64,000 bases of DNA from Myroides guanonis (GTDB lineage: Bacteria > Bacteroidota > Bacteroidia > Flavobacteriales > Flavobacteriaceae), in assembly GCF_900114085.1 (NCBI RefSeq), contig NZ_FORU01000015.1:37882-101881 (forward strand), given 5' to 3'. Within the stretch, counting starts at the first letter, position 1; every line of letters starts with the position of its first letter. This document shows, piece by piece, positions 44,237-51,957 of the stretch. The translations under genes and the position numbers were made by a program. The notes beneath the pieces were generated by a model that did no database searches, was not told the origin of the DNA, and worked only from the letters and a program-made list of their open reading frames with translations.

Positions 44237-44875
44237 ATGCTCAAAGAAAACCAAATAAGATTAATTGAAGAAATAATTGAAACTGCATACAAATTACTAA
44301 CTCATAAGCTTGCTTTTGGAGGTTTAACAGCAAGAAATGAAAGTGCTTTTCAACTTGAATTTGGTCATATCTTGAAAACTATAGGACAGCTTTATGAATT
44401 TAGACTAGTTGATAAATTTCATCTAGAATTTGAAACTTATATTTCTCTTAACGGAACTAGTATAAAAAGTAAATCTGATAGAGCTAGAATAGATTTACTA
44501 TTGAAGTATCAAGATAATGAAAACTCTACGAAAGCAGCTATTGAATTAAAATTTTTTAAAAAAGATAATCACAGAGAACCTAATAATCGTTATGACGTTT
44601 TCAAAGATATTTCTAATCTTGAATTATATAAAAAGCACGACATTGATTTGTGCTATTTTATTCTTGCTACAGATCATACTCATTATTGTTTCAAAGATAG
44701 TTACTCACCGGACACGGCTGATTTCGATTTTCGGCACGAAAAAAAATATAACGCAGGAACTATACTTCAATATAAAACATTGAAGCCCTACGGAAATGAT
44801 CTTACTTTAAACCAAGATTATGAATTTTTATGGGATACAATTAATGACCTGAATTTTTTAAAACTAAAGGTATAA
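44237..44875 (+). CDS. Unknown protein with possible PD-(D/E)XK motif (cassette gene 2)
   Basis: 212 residues, no signal peptide. SDRARIDLLLKY then AAIELKFFKK gives a D...ELK arrangement between predicted strands, as in restriction-endonuclease-like folds. N-terminal half is helical (LEFGHILKTIGQLYEF). A late LCYFILATDHTHYCF strand fits the same fold. No family is recognised, so nuclease activity is inference. Flanked by attC-like sites b and c. Confidence 0.5.
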   Translation: MLKENQIRLIEEIIETAYKLLTHKLAFGGLTARNESAFQLEFGHILKTIGQLYEFRLVDKFHLEFETYISLNGTSIKSKSDRARIDLLLKYQDNENSTKAAIELKFFKKDNHREPNNRYDVFKDISNLELYKKHDIDLCYFILATDHTHYCFKDSYSPDTADFDFRHEKKYNAGTILQYKTLKPYGNDLTLNQDYEFLWDTINDLNFLKLKV

Positions 44876-44889
44876 ATAGGCACAGCATA

Positions 44890-45079
44890 TAACAAGGGTT
44901 TGGCGCAATGGCGGATTAAGTGCAAAATTTGAAGTTTCGGCTTTCTATGCCGCAAAAAGCTAATTACATTGACTTTTTTCTTAAATTTATTCAATTAATT
45001 GGCTTTTGCTTACTGTGTCACTAAATTGAAACTTTTTACTTCAATTTCCGCCAAGTGTGCCAAACCCAGAAACGTTATG
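44890..45079 (+). repeat. attC-like site c (best preserved)
   Basis: TAAC at 44890, then GGGTTTGGC (44896-44904) and TGGCGG; at the other end CCGCCA, GCCAAACCC (45059-45067) and CGTTATG (45073-45079). Nine- and six-base arms are perfect. The middle holds further pairing stretches (AATTTGAAGTTT with AAACTTTTTACTTCAATTT). This double-stem layout is that of a long attC site. Confidence 0.65.
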
Positions 45080-45099
45080 TGTAACTGTAACGAACGACA

Positions 45100-45903
45100 A
45101 TGACAGACAATTTACCGCAAAAACCAAATGTACTTACCACAGACTTGAATGATTTCGACAAGAATGAGAAGTCTTTATATATGTCTACTTCTGCTAAAAA
45201 CATTGAAAGACTAAAAGAGCTTTCTATTGAAAATCTGTGGCTTATTGGAGCAAATGACAAAGAGTTAAGAAAAATACTTCCATTGGTTAATTTAAAGTAT
45301 CTAAATATATATCAAGTATTAGCAAAAGACTTGACAATTCTTGAAACACTCGATAAAACTGAGACGATAATTTTGAATTGGAATACTAAATCAACTTCTC
45401 TTTGGGACATCAGCAAAAACAAAGTCTTAAAGACGCTTGAAATAACTGACTTTTCAAAACTAGAAGAAATAGATCAGCTTTCATTAGCAGCTCAAATAAG
45501 CGACTTGACACTTGGTGGCGGACACAACAAACCATTGAAAATAAAGTCAATTAATTCGCTAAAGAATTTAACAAACTTAAAAACTCTTAGCCTGACAAAT
45601 TTGAAGATTGCGGACGATACTTTACAGCCATTAGGACATCTGAATAACTTAGAAACTTTGTTTTTGTCAAATCAATTTGAGACAAAAGAATACGCCTGGT
45701 TAGCAACCAGACTAGTAAATACCAATTGTAAAATGTTTAAGGCGACAAATTCTTGTAACATCGTTGGAGCTGACAATAAAACAGTTTGGGACACAATGGT
45801 TACTGGTCGAAAAAAATCATTTTTACTCTCCACTAAAGACCAAGCGAAAATCGACAAGCACATTAAAAACTTTGAAAAATTAAAGACCGAACTTGCAGAG
45901 TAA
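45100..45903 (+). CDS. Leucine-rich-repeat-like protein (cassette gene 3)
   Basis: 267 residues, no signal peptide. Repeats of about 22-25 residues such as LKELSIENLWLIGAND, LKYLNIYQVLAKDLTIL, LKTLSLTNLKIADDTL and LETLFLSNQFETKEY follow the LxxLxLxx pattern. Such folds bind proteins. A lysine-rich helix ends the protein. Flanked by attC-like sites c and d. Function unknown. Confidence 0.6.
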   Translation: MTDNLPQKPNVLTTDLNDFDKNEKSLYMSTSAKNIERLKELSIENLWLIGANDKELRKILPLVNLKYLNIYQVLAKDLTILETLDKTETIILNWNTKSTSLWDISKNKVLKTLEITDFSKLEEIDQLSLAAQISDLTLGGGHNKPLKIKSINSLKNLTNLKTLSLTNLKIADDTLQPLGHLNNLETLFLSNQFETKEYAWLATRLVNTNCKMFKATNSCNIVGADNKTVWDTMVTGRKKSFLLSTKDQAKIDKHIKNFEKLKTELAE

Positions 45904-45916
45904 AAACAGCTACACA

Positions 45917-46008
45917 TAACATCGTATTGGCGCAATGAAGTGGTAAGGCTTAAATTTAAAGTTTTTGCTTTCAATTCACTCCATTTTGCAAAGCCCAGGC
46001 ACGTTAGC
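45917..46008 (+). repeat. attC-like site d (short)
   Basis: TAAC at 45917 then TTGGCGCAATGAAGTGG; the other end has CACTCCATTTTGCAAAGCCC and GTTAGC at 46003-46008. About 92 bases; arms pair imperfectly. The next gene starts at 46039. Confidence 0.5.
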
Positions 46009-46038
46009 TGCAAGCCTTCGACAAAATTAGTACAAGTA

Positions 46039-46608
46039 ATGAATTGGGAAGATTTAAAATCTTATAAACCTCTTGAAAAAGGAGAATTAAGTAATGCGAA
46101 AATATCAATTGAAAATATAGTGACTGAGAAACTTGAGCCGTTTGGATTTAGAAAGTTTGGTAGAAAATTGATTAGAAAGTCTAACGATATTGTTCATATC
46201 ATTCATTTAGATTCTCGTGGTTCTTGGCAAGGCTCGTCAAGCTCTTTAAAGACTGAATTTGCAATTGTTTCGATTTTTGACACTGACATTCTAATAGAAA
46301 ATTTTGAGCCAATTTCGAGTTCTTATATCCAACATCTGGAACCGAAATTGAAAAATTACTATCAAATCACTAAAGAGTTTAATCTCTTTGCAGAGTACTT
46401 AAGCAGAAAGATTATAGAAATTATTTTGCCGCATTTAGATAAATATTTAAGTTCGAAAGATGTTCTTAAAGAAGGTATTAAACTTGGTGGAACAAAAAAC
46501 CTAGAACAATTTTGTAGGTTAATAAACGAATCAAATGAAAAAATCAGCGCTGAACAATTGAAAGCAAAAAAAGATGCAGTATTGAAAAAACTAAAAATAA
46601 GTGAATAA
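46039..46608 (+). CDS. DUF4304-like protein (cassette gene 4)
   Basis: Start taken at MNWEDLKSYK (46039), after the attC-like site; the longer frame would read through that site. 189 residues with LEPFGFRKFGRKLIRKSNDI and VHIIHLDSRGS, resembling DUF4304's 'PxGFrkkGrtf..' opening. Helical remainder. Role unknown. After the stop, GGCGTTTGGCAAG and GCCTCGTC may be relics of another site before repeat E takes over at 46741. Confidence 0.55.
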   Translation: MNWEDLKSYKPLEKGELSNAKISIENIVTEKLEPFGFRKFGRKLIRKSNDIVHIIHLDSRGSWQGSSSSLKTEFAIVSIFDTDILIENFEPISSSYIQHLEPKLKNYYQITKEFNLFAEYLSRKIIEIILPHLDKYLSSKDVLKEGIKLGGTKNLEQFCRLINESNEKISAEQLKAKKDAVLKKLKISE

Positions 46609-46740
46609 AGACCAACAGTAAAGAGGCGTTTGGCAAGATTGCAAATTTTATAGAAAATCCACGTTTGCATTTCGTAAGAAATTTCATCTTTAAAAGAAAA
46701 TAATCAGTTCCAAAGTTAGTAGCCTCGTCAAGGCCAGGCA

Positions 46741-46858
46741 GGTTAAATCCATGCCAATTTACTCAAATTAATGATATAAAAAAACAACCTTATATTATTA
46801 AATGTAAAATTGGTTTTATGGGTTTCAAATCATTAAGTAGGGGAGAAAGGGTGGGGAA
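46741..46858. repeat. Repeat E, copy 2
   Basis: TTAAATCCATGCCAATTTAC, ACTCAAATTAATGA, hairpin AACAACC...AAAATTGGTTTTA and ATTAAGTAGGGGAG. It interrupts the cassette array between genes 4 and 5, together with the low-complexity tract and repeat F. Confidence 0.85.
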
Positions 46859-46861
46859 CTG

Positions 46862-47030
46862 TTCACTGATTACGCATCACGTCTTTTACTTCGTCAGTTC
46901 GCTATGCTCGTGTCGTATTACTGTTTTATCATCACGTTTTTCGTATCACTCATTACCCATTACCCATTACTTCTGACGCATTACGTTTCACGCTTCACTC
47001 ATTACTCATCACGTTTCCGTCCCCTGTCTC
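46862..47030. repeat. Low-complexity TTCAC/CATTAC tract, copy 2
   Basis: Runs of CATTACC and TTCACGC-like units (CATTACCCATTACCCATTAC) around TTACTTCGTCAGTTCGCTAT, ending with CCCCTGTCTCC. Not coding on either strand. Confidence 0.65.
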
Positions 47031-47051
47031 CAAGTTACTTTCCCCTGTTAA

Positions 47052-47205
47052 AAAGTGACATAATCATATGAAACAATATGGAATCCCAAAGCCAGTATAG
47101 GAAATAGAAGACCTATTCCTAATCCCCTTTCGGGACATAATTATTTCTGTATATTTAGATTTGTTTAACATATTTTCTTTTTCTATGTTTAGGCAAAATT
47201 TAAGA
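47052..47205 (+). repeat. Repeat F (leader-like), copy 3
   Basis: AAAGTGACATAATC, then CCTTTCGGGACATA and TTAACATATTTTCTTTTTCT. Diverged in its first half from copies 1 and 2, but again directly before an attC-like site. Confidence 0.72.
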
Positions 47206-47213
47206 AATATGCC

Positions 47214-47337
47214 TGCTAACGAACTGCACTTTTCTTCTGAATATAAATATAATAACTAATAATTTAACGAAATACGGATCTAGATGGGTTTTACGAAACC
47301 ATGCTGTATTTTGTTTCGTGGAAAACTCTGTTATCTG
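47214..47337 (+). repeat. attC-like site f
   Basis: TGCTAACGAACTGCAC opening and GTTATCTGC (47330) close; core AATTTAACGAAATACGGATC and TTTTACGAAAC identical in plan to site a. Confidence 0.58.
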
Positions 47338-47375
47338 CAATCCAATAAAAAATCGTCATAAAATAAAATAGGAGA

Positions 47376-48536
47376 ATGAAATTATTGAAAATACTTTTAT
47401 TGACACTTTTAAGCACTAACCTAATTTTCGCCCAAGAATCCGAAATCCAAAAATTAGCTTCTGAAAATATCTCAACTTTTAACCCGACAAATAAAAATAC
47501 ATTTATCGGAAATGGTTGGGAAAAACTTCTTGAAGTTTCTAAAAAAAGCAATTCCATTTTAGTTGGCGAAGAGCATTTTACTAATGAAATTCCATATTTG
47601 ATTAACACATTAAGTTCTGAAATTCATTTCGACAATTTTATTTGTGAAATCGACCCTTTTTCAGCTAAAACTATTGAAAGTAAAATTGAAAACTTAAACG
47701 ACAAGAAACTGAATGATTTTTTAAAAAACTATGGCGATAATTTTTCATTTTTCGAACTAAAACCTGAATTTGAATTATTTCAAAAATTTGTAAAATCGAA
47801 AACAAATATTATTGGATTAGACCAAATTTCTTTAGTAGCTGACAGATTGATAATTAGTGAACTTAAAAATCAATCCAAAAACGAAAAAGCAAAATCAATT
47901 TATTCGTCAATGGAAGCAACTTCTAAAAAGAATTCCTCTGACATTTATATGTTTACAGATGATTTTCAAAATAAATTGAATGAACTTCTTGCATTGAATT
48001 TATCTGCAAAAGAAACTGAGCAATTAATGGCATTGAAACTAAGTCGAGAAATTTACTTAGAATCAAAACATCATTTGCGAATTCAATGGATGAAAAATCA
48101 ACTAATTAAAGAACTGCCAAATTGGAAAGGAAAAAAGAATCTTTTCAAATTTGGAGCTGTTCATATGCCAAGCGGAGAAAGTCTTTTAGAAATTTATGAC
48201 ATCGGAAACTTCGTGAATAATATCGAAGATAGTGAGTTTAGAAAATCTTTACACATCTTGATAATAGGTAAAAGTGGTTATTCTGGAACACCCGACAAAA
48301 GCAATCCAACACAAATCATTGATGAGAATAGTGCTTATTTGAAAATTTACAAACCGTTTTTTAATATTGCAAAAGATGAAACTTGGCATTTATTTGATTT
48401 ACAACCATTTAAAAAAGCAATTTCAGAAAATAAACTTTCCGTTGAAAATGTAATGCTTTCAAGAGTTATTAAAGGATATGATTATTTGATAGTTGTACCG
48501 AGAATAACACCAGCAAAATTTATTGAGCCAAAATAA
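47376..48536 (+). CDS. Secreted GExH protein, ChaN/TIKI/EreA-like (cassette gene 5)
   Basis: 386 residues, signal peptide ending NLIFAQ. SILVGEEHFTNEIPYLI and NFICEIDPFSAKTIE give the GEEH plus acidic strand of the superfamily; later KTNIIGLDQI and LFKFGAVHMPSGES supply the second conserved histidine. The member at 27476 is distantly similar and membrane-anchored. Possible hydrolase or haem-binding protein; substrate unknown. Between attC-like sites f and g. Confidence 0.62.
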   Translation: MKLLKILLLTLLSTNLIFAQESEIQKLASENISTFNPTNKNTFIGNGWEKLLEVSKKSNSILVGEEHFTNEIPYLINTLSSEIHFDNFICEIDPFSAKTIESKIENLNDKKLNDFLKNYGDNFSFFELKPEFELFQKFVKSKTNIIGLDQISLVADRLIISELKNQSKNEKAKSIYSSMEATSKKNSSDIYMFTDDFQNKLNELLALNLSAKETEQLMALKLSREIYLESKHHLRIQWMKNQLIKELPNWKGKKNLFKFGAVHMPSGESLLEIYDIGNFVNNIEDSEFRKSLHILIIGKSGYSGTPDKSNPTQIIDENSAYLKIYKPFFNIAKDETWHLFDLQPFKKAISENKLSVENVMLSRVIKGYDYLIVVPRITPAKFIEPK

Positions 48537-48557
48537 ACTGTTAAAAAATGGGTAGCA

Positions 48558-48750
48558 GCTAACAAGGGTTTGGCGCAATGGCGGATTAAGTGCAAAATTT
48601 GAAGTTCCGGCTTTCTATTCCGTAAAGAGCCAATTATATTGACTTTTTTCCATAAATTTATTCAATGAATTGGCTTTTGCATACCGTGTCGTTAAATTGA
48701 AAACTTTTCGCTTCAATTTCCACCTCTGACGCCAAGCCCCCTAACGTGAC
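48558..48750 (+). repeat. attC-like site g
   Basis: GCTAAC, GGGTTTGGC (48566-48574) and TGGCGG; other end CCACC, GCCAAGCCC (48731-48739) and CTAACGTGACC. The left 120 bases are almost the same as site c. The 3' box is altered compared with CGTTATG. Confidence 0.6.
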
Positions 48751-48758
48751 CACCAATT

Positions 48759-49553
48759 ATGAAAAACATCGTAACTACATTAATAATTTTGATTTCAAGT
48801 TTATCGTTCGGACAGCAATATGATAAAGTATTTATTGAAAATTCAAAAGTAGATAAGAATAACAAAGTTTATAGTTTAGGCAAAGAGTTCAGCTTTAAAT
48901 TTGATATTAGGGAAAATAATTCGAAATACTTTATTAAAAATAATGACGGTGATTCTATTGAACTTACCAATGATATTGCTTCACTCGTAATAAATGAAAT
49001 TCGTTTAACAGTCCTCAAACCAAAAATATTTCAAAGGACAAATAAAAAACAGACAGAAATAATTTATAGTTACGAACCCAATCCAAAATCCTTATCATTT
49101 ACTGGTTTAGTAGAAAATGAAAAGAATATTTGGATTCATCCACCTAGAGAAGGTTTTTTCAAATCATTAGAAACCTGTCCTTTTCCTTATATTGTCTTGA
49201 ATAAACCAGTAGGATTTAAATGGGTTGACAGTATGATTATTGGAAATCAATGGTCAAATAAAATATGGGGCGAATGGGAAGATTCACTATTATTAGAATA
49301 CGCATATGAAATCATAGGTACTGAAAAGATAAATTCTAATTTTGGAGAAATAGATTGTGTTGTGATTGAGGCAATGGCAAACTCAAGACTTGGAAAATCG
49401 AAATTGAAAAGTTACTTTAATGAAAAATATGGTTTTGTTGAATTACATTATACTTTGGCGAATGGTATAGAAATAGATTTAATTTTAAACAAAATTGTTA
49501 AAGGTCCTATTTTGAGAGATGGGAAAGAATTTTACAATCATAGGTATAAATAA
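48759..49553 (+). CDS. Secreted protein of unknown function (cassette gene 6)
   Basis: 264 residues, signal peptide ending SLSFGQ. Mature part: two beta-rich lobes (KEFSFKFDIRENNSKYFI; AYEIIGTEKINSNFGEIDCV; YFNEKYGFVELHYTL). The second lobe resembles the common Bacteroidota 'GxEkI..pfGxfdc..I.a.s' secreted domain, but I cannot name it. It starts nine bases after site g. Confidence 0.55.
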   Translation: MKNIVTTLIILISSLSFGQQYDKVFIENSKVDKNNKVYSLGKEFSFKFDIRENNSKYFIKNNDGDSIELTNDIASLVINEIRLTVLKPKIFQRTNKKQTEIIYSYEPNPKSLSFTGLVENEKNIWIHPPREGFFKSLETCPFPYIVLNKPVGFKWVDSMIIGNQWSNKIWGEWEDSLLLEYAYEIIGTEKINSNFGEIDCVVIEAMANSRLGKSKLKSYFNEKYGFVELHYTLANGIEIDLILNKIVKGPILRDGKEFYNHRYK

Positions 49554-49558
49554 CTGGT

Positions 49559-49686
49559 GGTAACAATGTGTATAAGCAATGGCTTGTTCTTCCCTACTTG
49601 GAAAATCCTGCGGATTCTCCAATGATATGTACCTGTTTGCAATTGTCCGTGACGAACCACGCTACTGCTCATATACGAAACGTTAC
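49559..49686 (+). repeat. attC-like site h
   Basis: GTAACAATGTGTATAAGCA at the left and TGCTCATATACGAAACGTTAC at the right (cited in two parts: TGCTCATATACG, AACGTTAC) form outer arms; a small inner hairpin GGAAAATCC-TGC-GGATTCTCC lies inside. It is a different sequence type from sites a-g but has the same plan and closes the array. Confidence 0.55.
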
Positions 49687-49754
49687 AAGCAATTTTGACA
49701 AAAGATAGCGTAAAAAATACTTGAAAAATTTAGATTAATCCAAAAGATTGAATG

Positions 49755-49807
49755 CTAAAAAACACAAATTCTGTGGTTTTATTTGGGTTTCCTTCGAGTC
49801 ATGTTCT
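49755..49807. repeat. Block J, copy 2
   Basis: AAACACAAATTCTGTGG to TTTGGGTTTCCTTCGAGTCA, as at 41470. Confidence 0.72.
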
Positions 49808-49873
49808 TGCCAACACGCCTCCTGGCTTCATCACTAAAAATGTCTACAAGACATTTTCTTAACGCTCGACCCT
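49808..49873. repeat. Palindromic element subfamily B, copy 9
   Basis: GCCAACACGCCTCCTGGCTT, core AAAATGTCTACAAGACATTTT, right end CTTAACGCTCGACCCTGG. The right end matches subfamily A read on the other strand (CTTTACGCTCGACCCT), the clearest bridge between A and B. Confidence 0.88.
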
Positions 49874-49874
49874 G

Positions 49875-50032
49875 GTAAATGAGCCTCTAGCCCAAGTAAA
49901 CACTAGAAATCCCCGAAGAGCCCCCGAACAAAGTACTTTTATAATGTTATTAGGTGTTGATATACAGTGGTTTATAGAATAATGTAAATCATTATATATC
50001 AAATGATATCAAAATAATCACTTTTAAATCTA
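49875..50032. repeat. Repeat G, copy 3
   Basis: AAATGAGCCTCTAGCCCAAG, CCGAAGAGCCCCCGAACAAA, ATATATCAAATGATATC. Confidence 0.8.
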
Positions 50033-50163
50033 GTATTCAAAATTTCTTTATATTAACCAGCTTGTAGAAGGTAGGGAAGAGGAAAAATAAAATAAACGGT
50101 TTTTTTTTGTGGCTAATGGAAATTCAATATTAAGTAAGAATTATCCATTCTAAAAATTTAAAA

Positions 50164-50820
50164 ATGATGAAAGGAATATTTTTGATGTTGATTATTTTGT
50201 GTTGTAGTTGTAATATTAAAAAAGAGATAACTTATAATAGATATTATTCGAAAGATAATAGTATGCTTATGATGCTAAATAAAGATTCAACTTTTGTGAT
50301 CCAAGACAAGATGTCTCTTTTTTCAAGTAATGGTACAATATTAGGAAAGTATTATTTGAATGAAAAAGGAAATCTATGTATAGATGATTTGATAGAAAGA
50401 TTGAAATTACCCTACTTAATAATTCAGAAACCGCAGAATAATGATGAATTAAAAATTGTTGTAAATATTGAAGAGGTAGTTTTTAGCAATATAAAAGTTT
50501 TTATTTATACAAAAGACAATGAGTTTTTTTTGGGAAGTATTGATAAACAAGGCGAAACAGAATTTTCTTATAAAGGAGAATCGATTGAGTCTATAAAAGT
50601 GTTATTTAAATATGATAAGAGTATTGGTTATATTTATAACTCTAACTATGATACAGCTTCTACTGAATCAATAGATATCAAAAAAGGATATAATGAAATA
50701 AGAATGAATCTTAATAGTTATTTCTTTGATTTAAAGGATACTTATGAAATAGATAAAAGATGTTTCAAAATAAGGAGATCGTTTTGCTGCAAAAGCTCTA
50801 TCAGAAATTCAAGCATATAA
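50164..50820 (+). CDS. Lipoprotein, C-terminus fused out of frame to a toxin tail
   Basis: 218 residues in the open frame, signal peptide ending ILCCSC. Mature part beta-rich (MLMMLNKDSTFVIQDKM; GTILGKYYLNEKGNLCI). The last ~22 residues (from about RRSFCCKSS) are read from another frame of the toxin-tail segment starting at 50774, so the native C-terminus was probably lost at that junction. No family recognised; possibly another immunity-like lipoprotein. Confidence 0.5.
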   Translation: MMKGIFLMLIILCCSCNIKKEITYNRYYSKDNSMLMMLNKDSTFVIQDKMSLFSSNGTILGKYYLNEKGNLCIDDLIERLKLPYLIIQKPQNNDELKIVVNIEEVVFSNIKVFIYTKDNEFFLGSIDKQGETEFSYKGESIESIKVLFKYDKSIGYIYNSNYDTASTESIDIKKGYNEIRMNLNSYFFDLKDTYEIDKRCFKIRRSFCCKSSIRNSSI

Positions 50821-50911
50821 TTTTAATATGGGATCTGTAATGGGTATGTATAATTCTGCAGAACATCAGAAATTTATCAATCAAGCAAAGAGTAATAATT
50901 GGAGTTTTTAA
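50774..50911 (+). pseudogene. Toxin C-terminal tail directly before mosaic paralogue 3
   Basis: Frame begins after a TAA at 50771 and reads GDRFAAKALSEIQAYNFNMG, SVMGMYNSAEHQKFINQAK and SNNWSF to TAA at 50909-50911, nine bases before the ATG at 50921. The linker AAATTAATAAG also precedes paralogue 2. A 45-codon tail with normal composition and no start is best read as the end of a polymorphic toxin whose rest is missing. Confidence 0.6.
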
Positions 50912-50920
50912 ATTAATAAG

Positions 50921-51544
50921 ATGGAAATAATAAAGTATATAGTTTTTGTGATGCTGAGTAACCTAGCATTCGCTCAAAATAAAGAAGTTGTATTTGAAAT
51001 ACAGAATTCTTTTGTACAAGACAGTTTGATGGTGGATGTGAAAATAACAAATAATACCGATAAGGATATTTGGCTTCCAATAGATACTTCTACTTTGGCT
51101 TATGATTTTAGCAAGATAAATCTTTATCAACAACAAATTTTCCCTATTAGACAAATTGTTTATGAAAAGAATATTCAGGAAAGTGTTCCCACAATTATAG
51201 AGTACTATGGGGACGATAAGATAGATGAACTATCAGAAACTTGGGAAAATAAAGTAAGAAGTAAAACTATTAATGACTTCGTTCTATTAAAAAGTAAAGA
51301 AAGCAAAAGATTAAACGTATATTTTTATTTTAATCATTACATCACAGGATCATTTTTCTTTTCTTATAAAGATTATGAGAATTTCGAAAATGGTCAGTAT
51401 GACTTTTATTTAAGTTATCAAATGAATCCTGAGAGCATTGAGAAATATTTAAGTAAAGAGATATTGGATGAATTAAAGGCAAAAGGATATGAGCCTTATT
51501 TTGGTAAAATAGAATCTAATAGAGTTCCATTAGTTATTGATTAG
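50921..51544 (+). CDS. Mosaic secreted protein family, paralogue 3 (putative orphan immunity protein)
   Basis: 207 residues, MEIIKYIVFVMLSNLAFAQ start. N-terminal ~60 and C-terminal ~50 residues match paralogues 1 and 2 almost exactly, also at base level, while the centre (FSKINLYQQQIFPIRQIVY to FFFSYKD) is different. Follows a toxin-like tail, which is the strongest reason to call the family immunity proteins. Secreted form implies a toxin acting in the periplasm. Alternative: an ordinary secreted lipoprotein-like family under gene conversion. Confidence 0.7.
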   Translation: MEIIKYIVFVMLSNLAFAQNKEVVFEIQNSFVQDSLMVDVKITNNTDKDIWLPIDTSTLAYDFSKINLYQQQIFPIRQIVYEKNIQESVPTIIEYYGDDKIDELSETWENKVRSKTINDFVLLKSKESKRLNVYFYFNHYITGSFFFSYKDYENFENGQYDFYLSYQMNPESIEKYLSKEILDELKAKGYEPYFGKIESNRVPLVID

Positions 51545-51593
51545 AACTTTTCTGTAAGTATTGTAGTTATCAATCTTCAATAAATAGAAGTAT

Positions 51594-51627
51594 TAAACCC
51601 GATATTATAATATCGGGTTTATTTTTT
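51594..51627 (+). terminator. Terminator of mosaic paralogue 3
   Basis: AAACCCGATATTA-TAATATCGGGTTT, perfect 26-base palindrome, then Ts. Confidence 0.87.
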
Positions 51628-51635
51628 GTAGAAAC

Positions 51636-51720
51636 CTCGTTCGAGGCTCGATATTCGTATTCCACAATGAAGTGTTCTTTATAGCCGTAGTAAATCCGTG
51701 AGAGTGGGTTTTGTTCAGTC
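51636..51720. repeat. Repeat H, copy 2
   Basis: CCTCGTTCGAGGCTCGATAT to CGTAGTAAATCCGTGAGAGT, as at 36056. Confidence 0.78.
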
Positions 51721-51732
51721 TCCTGTCTCTTT

Positions 51733-51832
51733 TACGGCAATCACGTCGCCAGGCTCGTTCACTATCAGCCACCTCGCCATCTGGCCTCTTCACTAAAAAT
51801 GTCTACAAGACATTTTCTTAGGTTCCGTCCTC
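51733..51832. repeat. Palindromic element subfamily B, copy 10 (long form)
   Basis: CACGTCGCCAGGCTCG, extra arm CACCTCGCCATCTGGCCTC, core AAAATGTCTACAAGACATTTT. Confidence 0.82.
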
Positions 51833-51856
51833 CTAATGTAAAATCAAAGTTCAGAT

Positions 51857-51931
51857 AGGACTGCACGGCCATTTTTAGTCCTGTGGACTGAAAATAGTAA
51901 GGTGCCAGTAGGTGTGATGGTCGTAGTAAAT
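51857..51931. repeat. Palindromic element subfamily C, copy 3
   Basis: CGGCCAT and TTTTAGTCC-TGT-GGACTGAAAA, then GGTGCCAGTAGGTGTGATGG. Confidence 0.85.
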
Positions 51932-51957
51932 CCCAGCCATCTTTTTAGATTTGTTTT

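Noticed and set aside
45940..46038. Extended N-terminus of cassette gene 4
   Set aside because: These codons read across attC-like site d; the gene most likely begins at 46039.
46609..46740. Another attC-like site after cassette gene 4
   Set aside because: GGCGTTTGGCAAG and GCCTCGTC hint at one, but the arms do not pair convincingly and no clear AAC/GTT boxes are kept.
51605..51793. 62-codon minus-strand frame inside repeat H and element B
   Set aside because: Same reason: frame created by repeat sequence, no start signal and no family.
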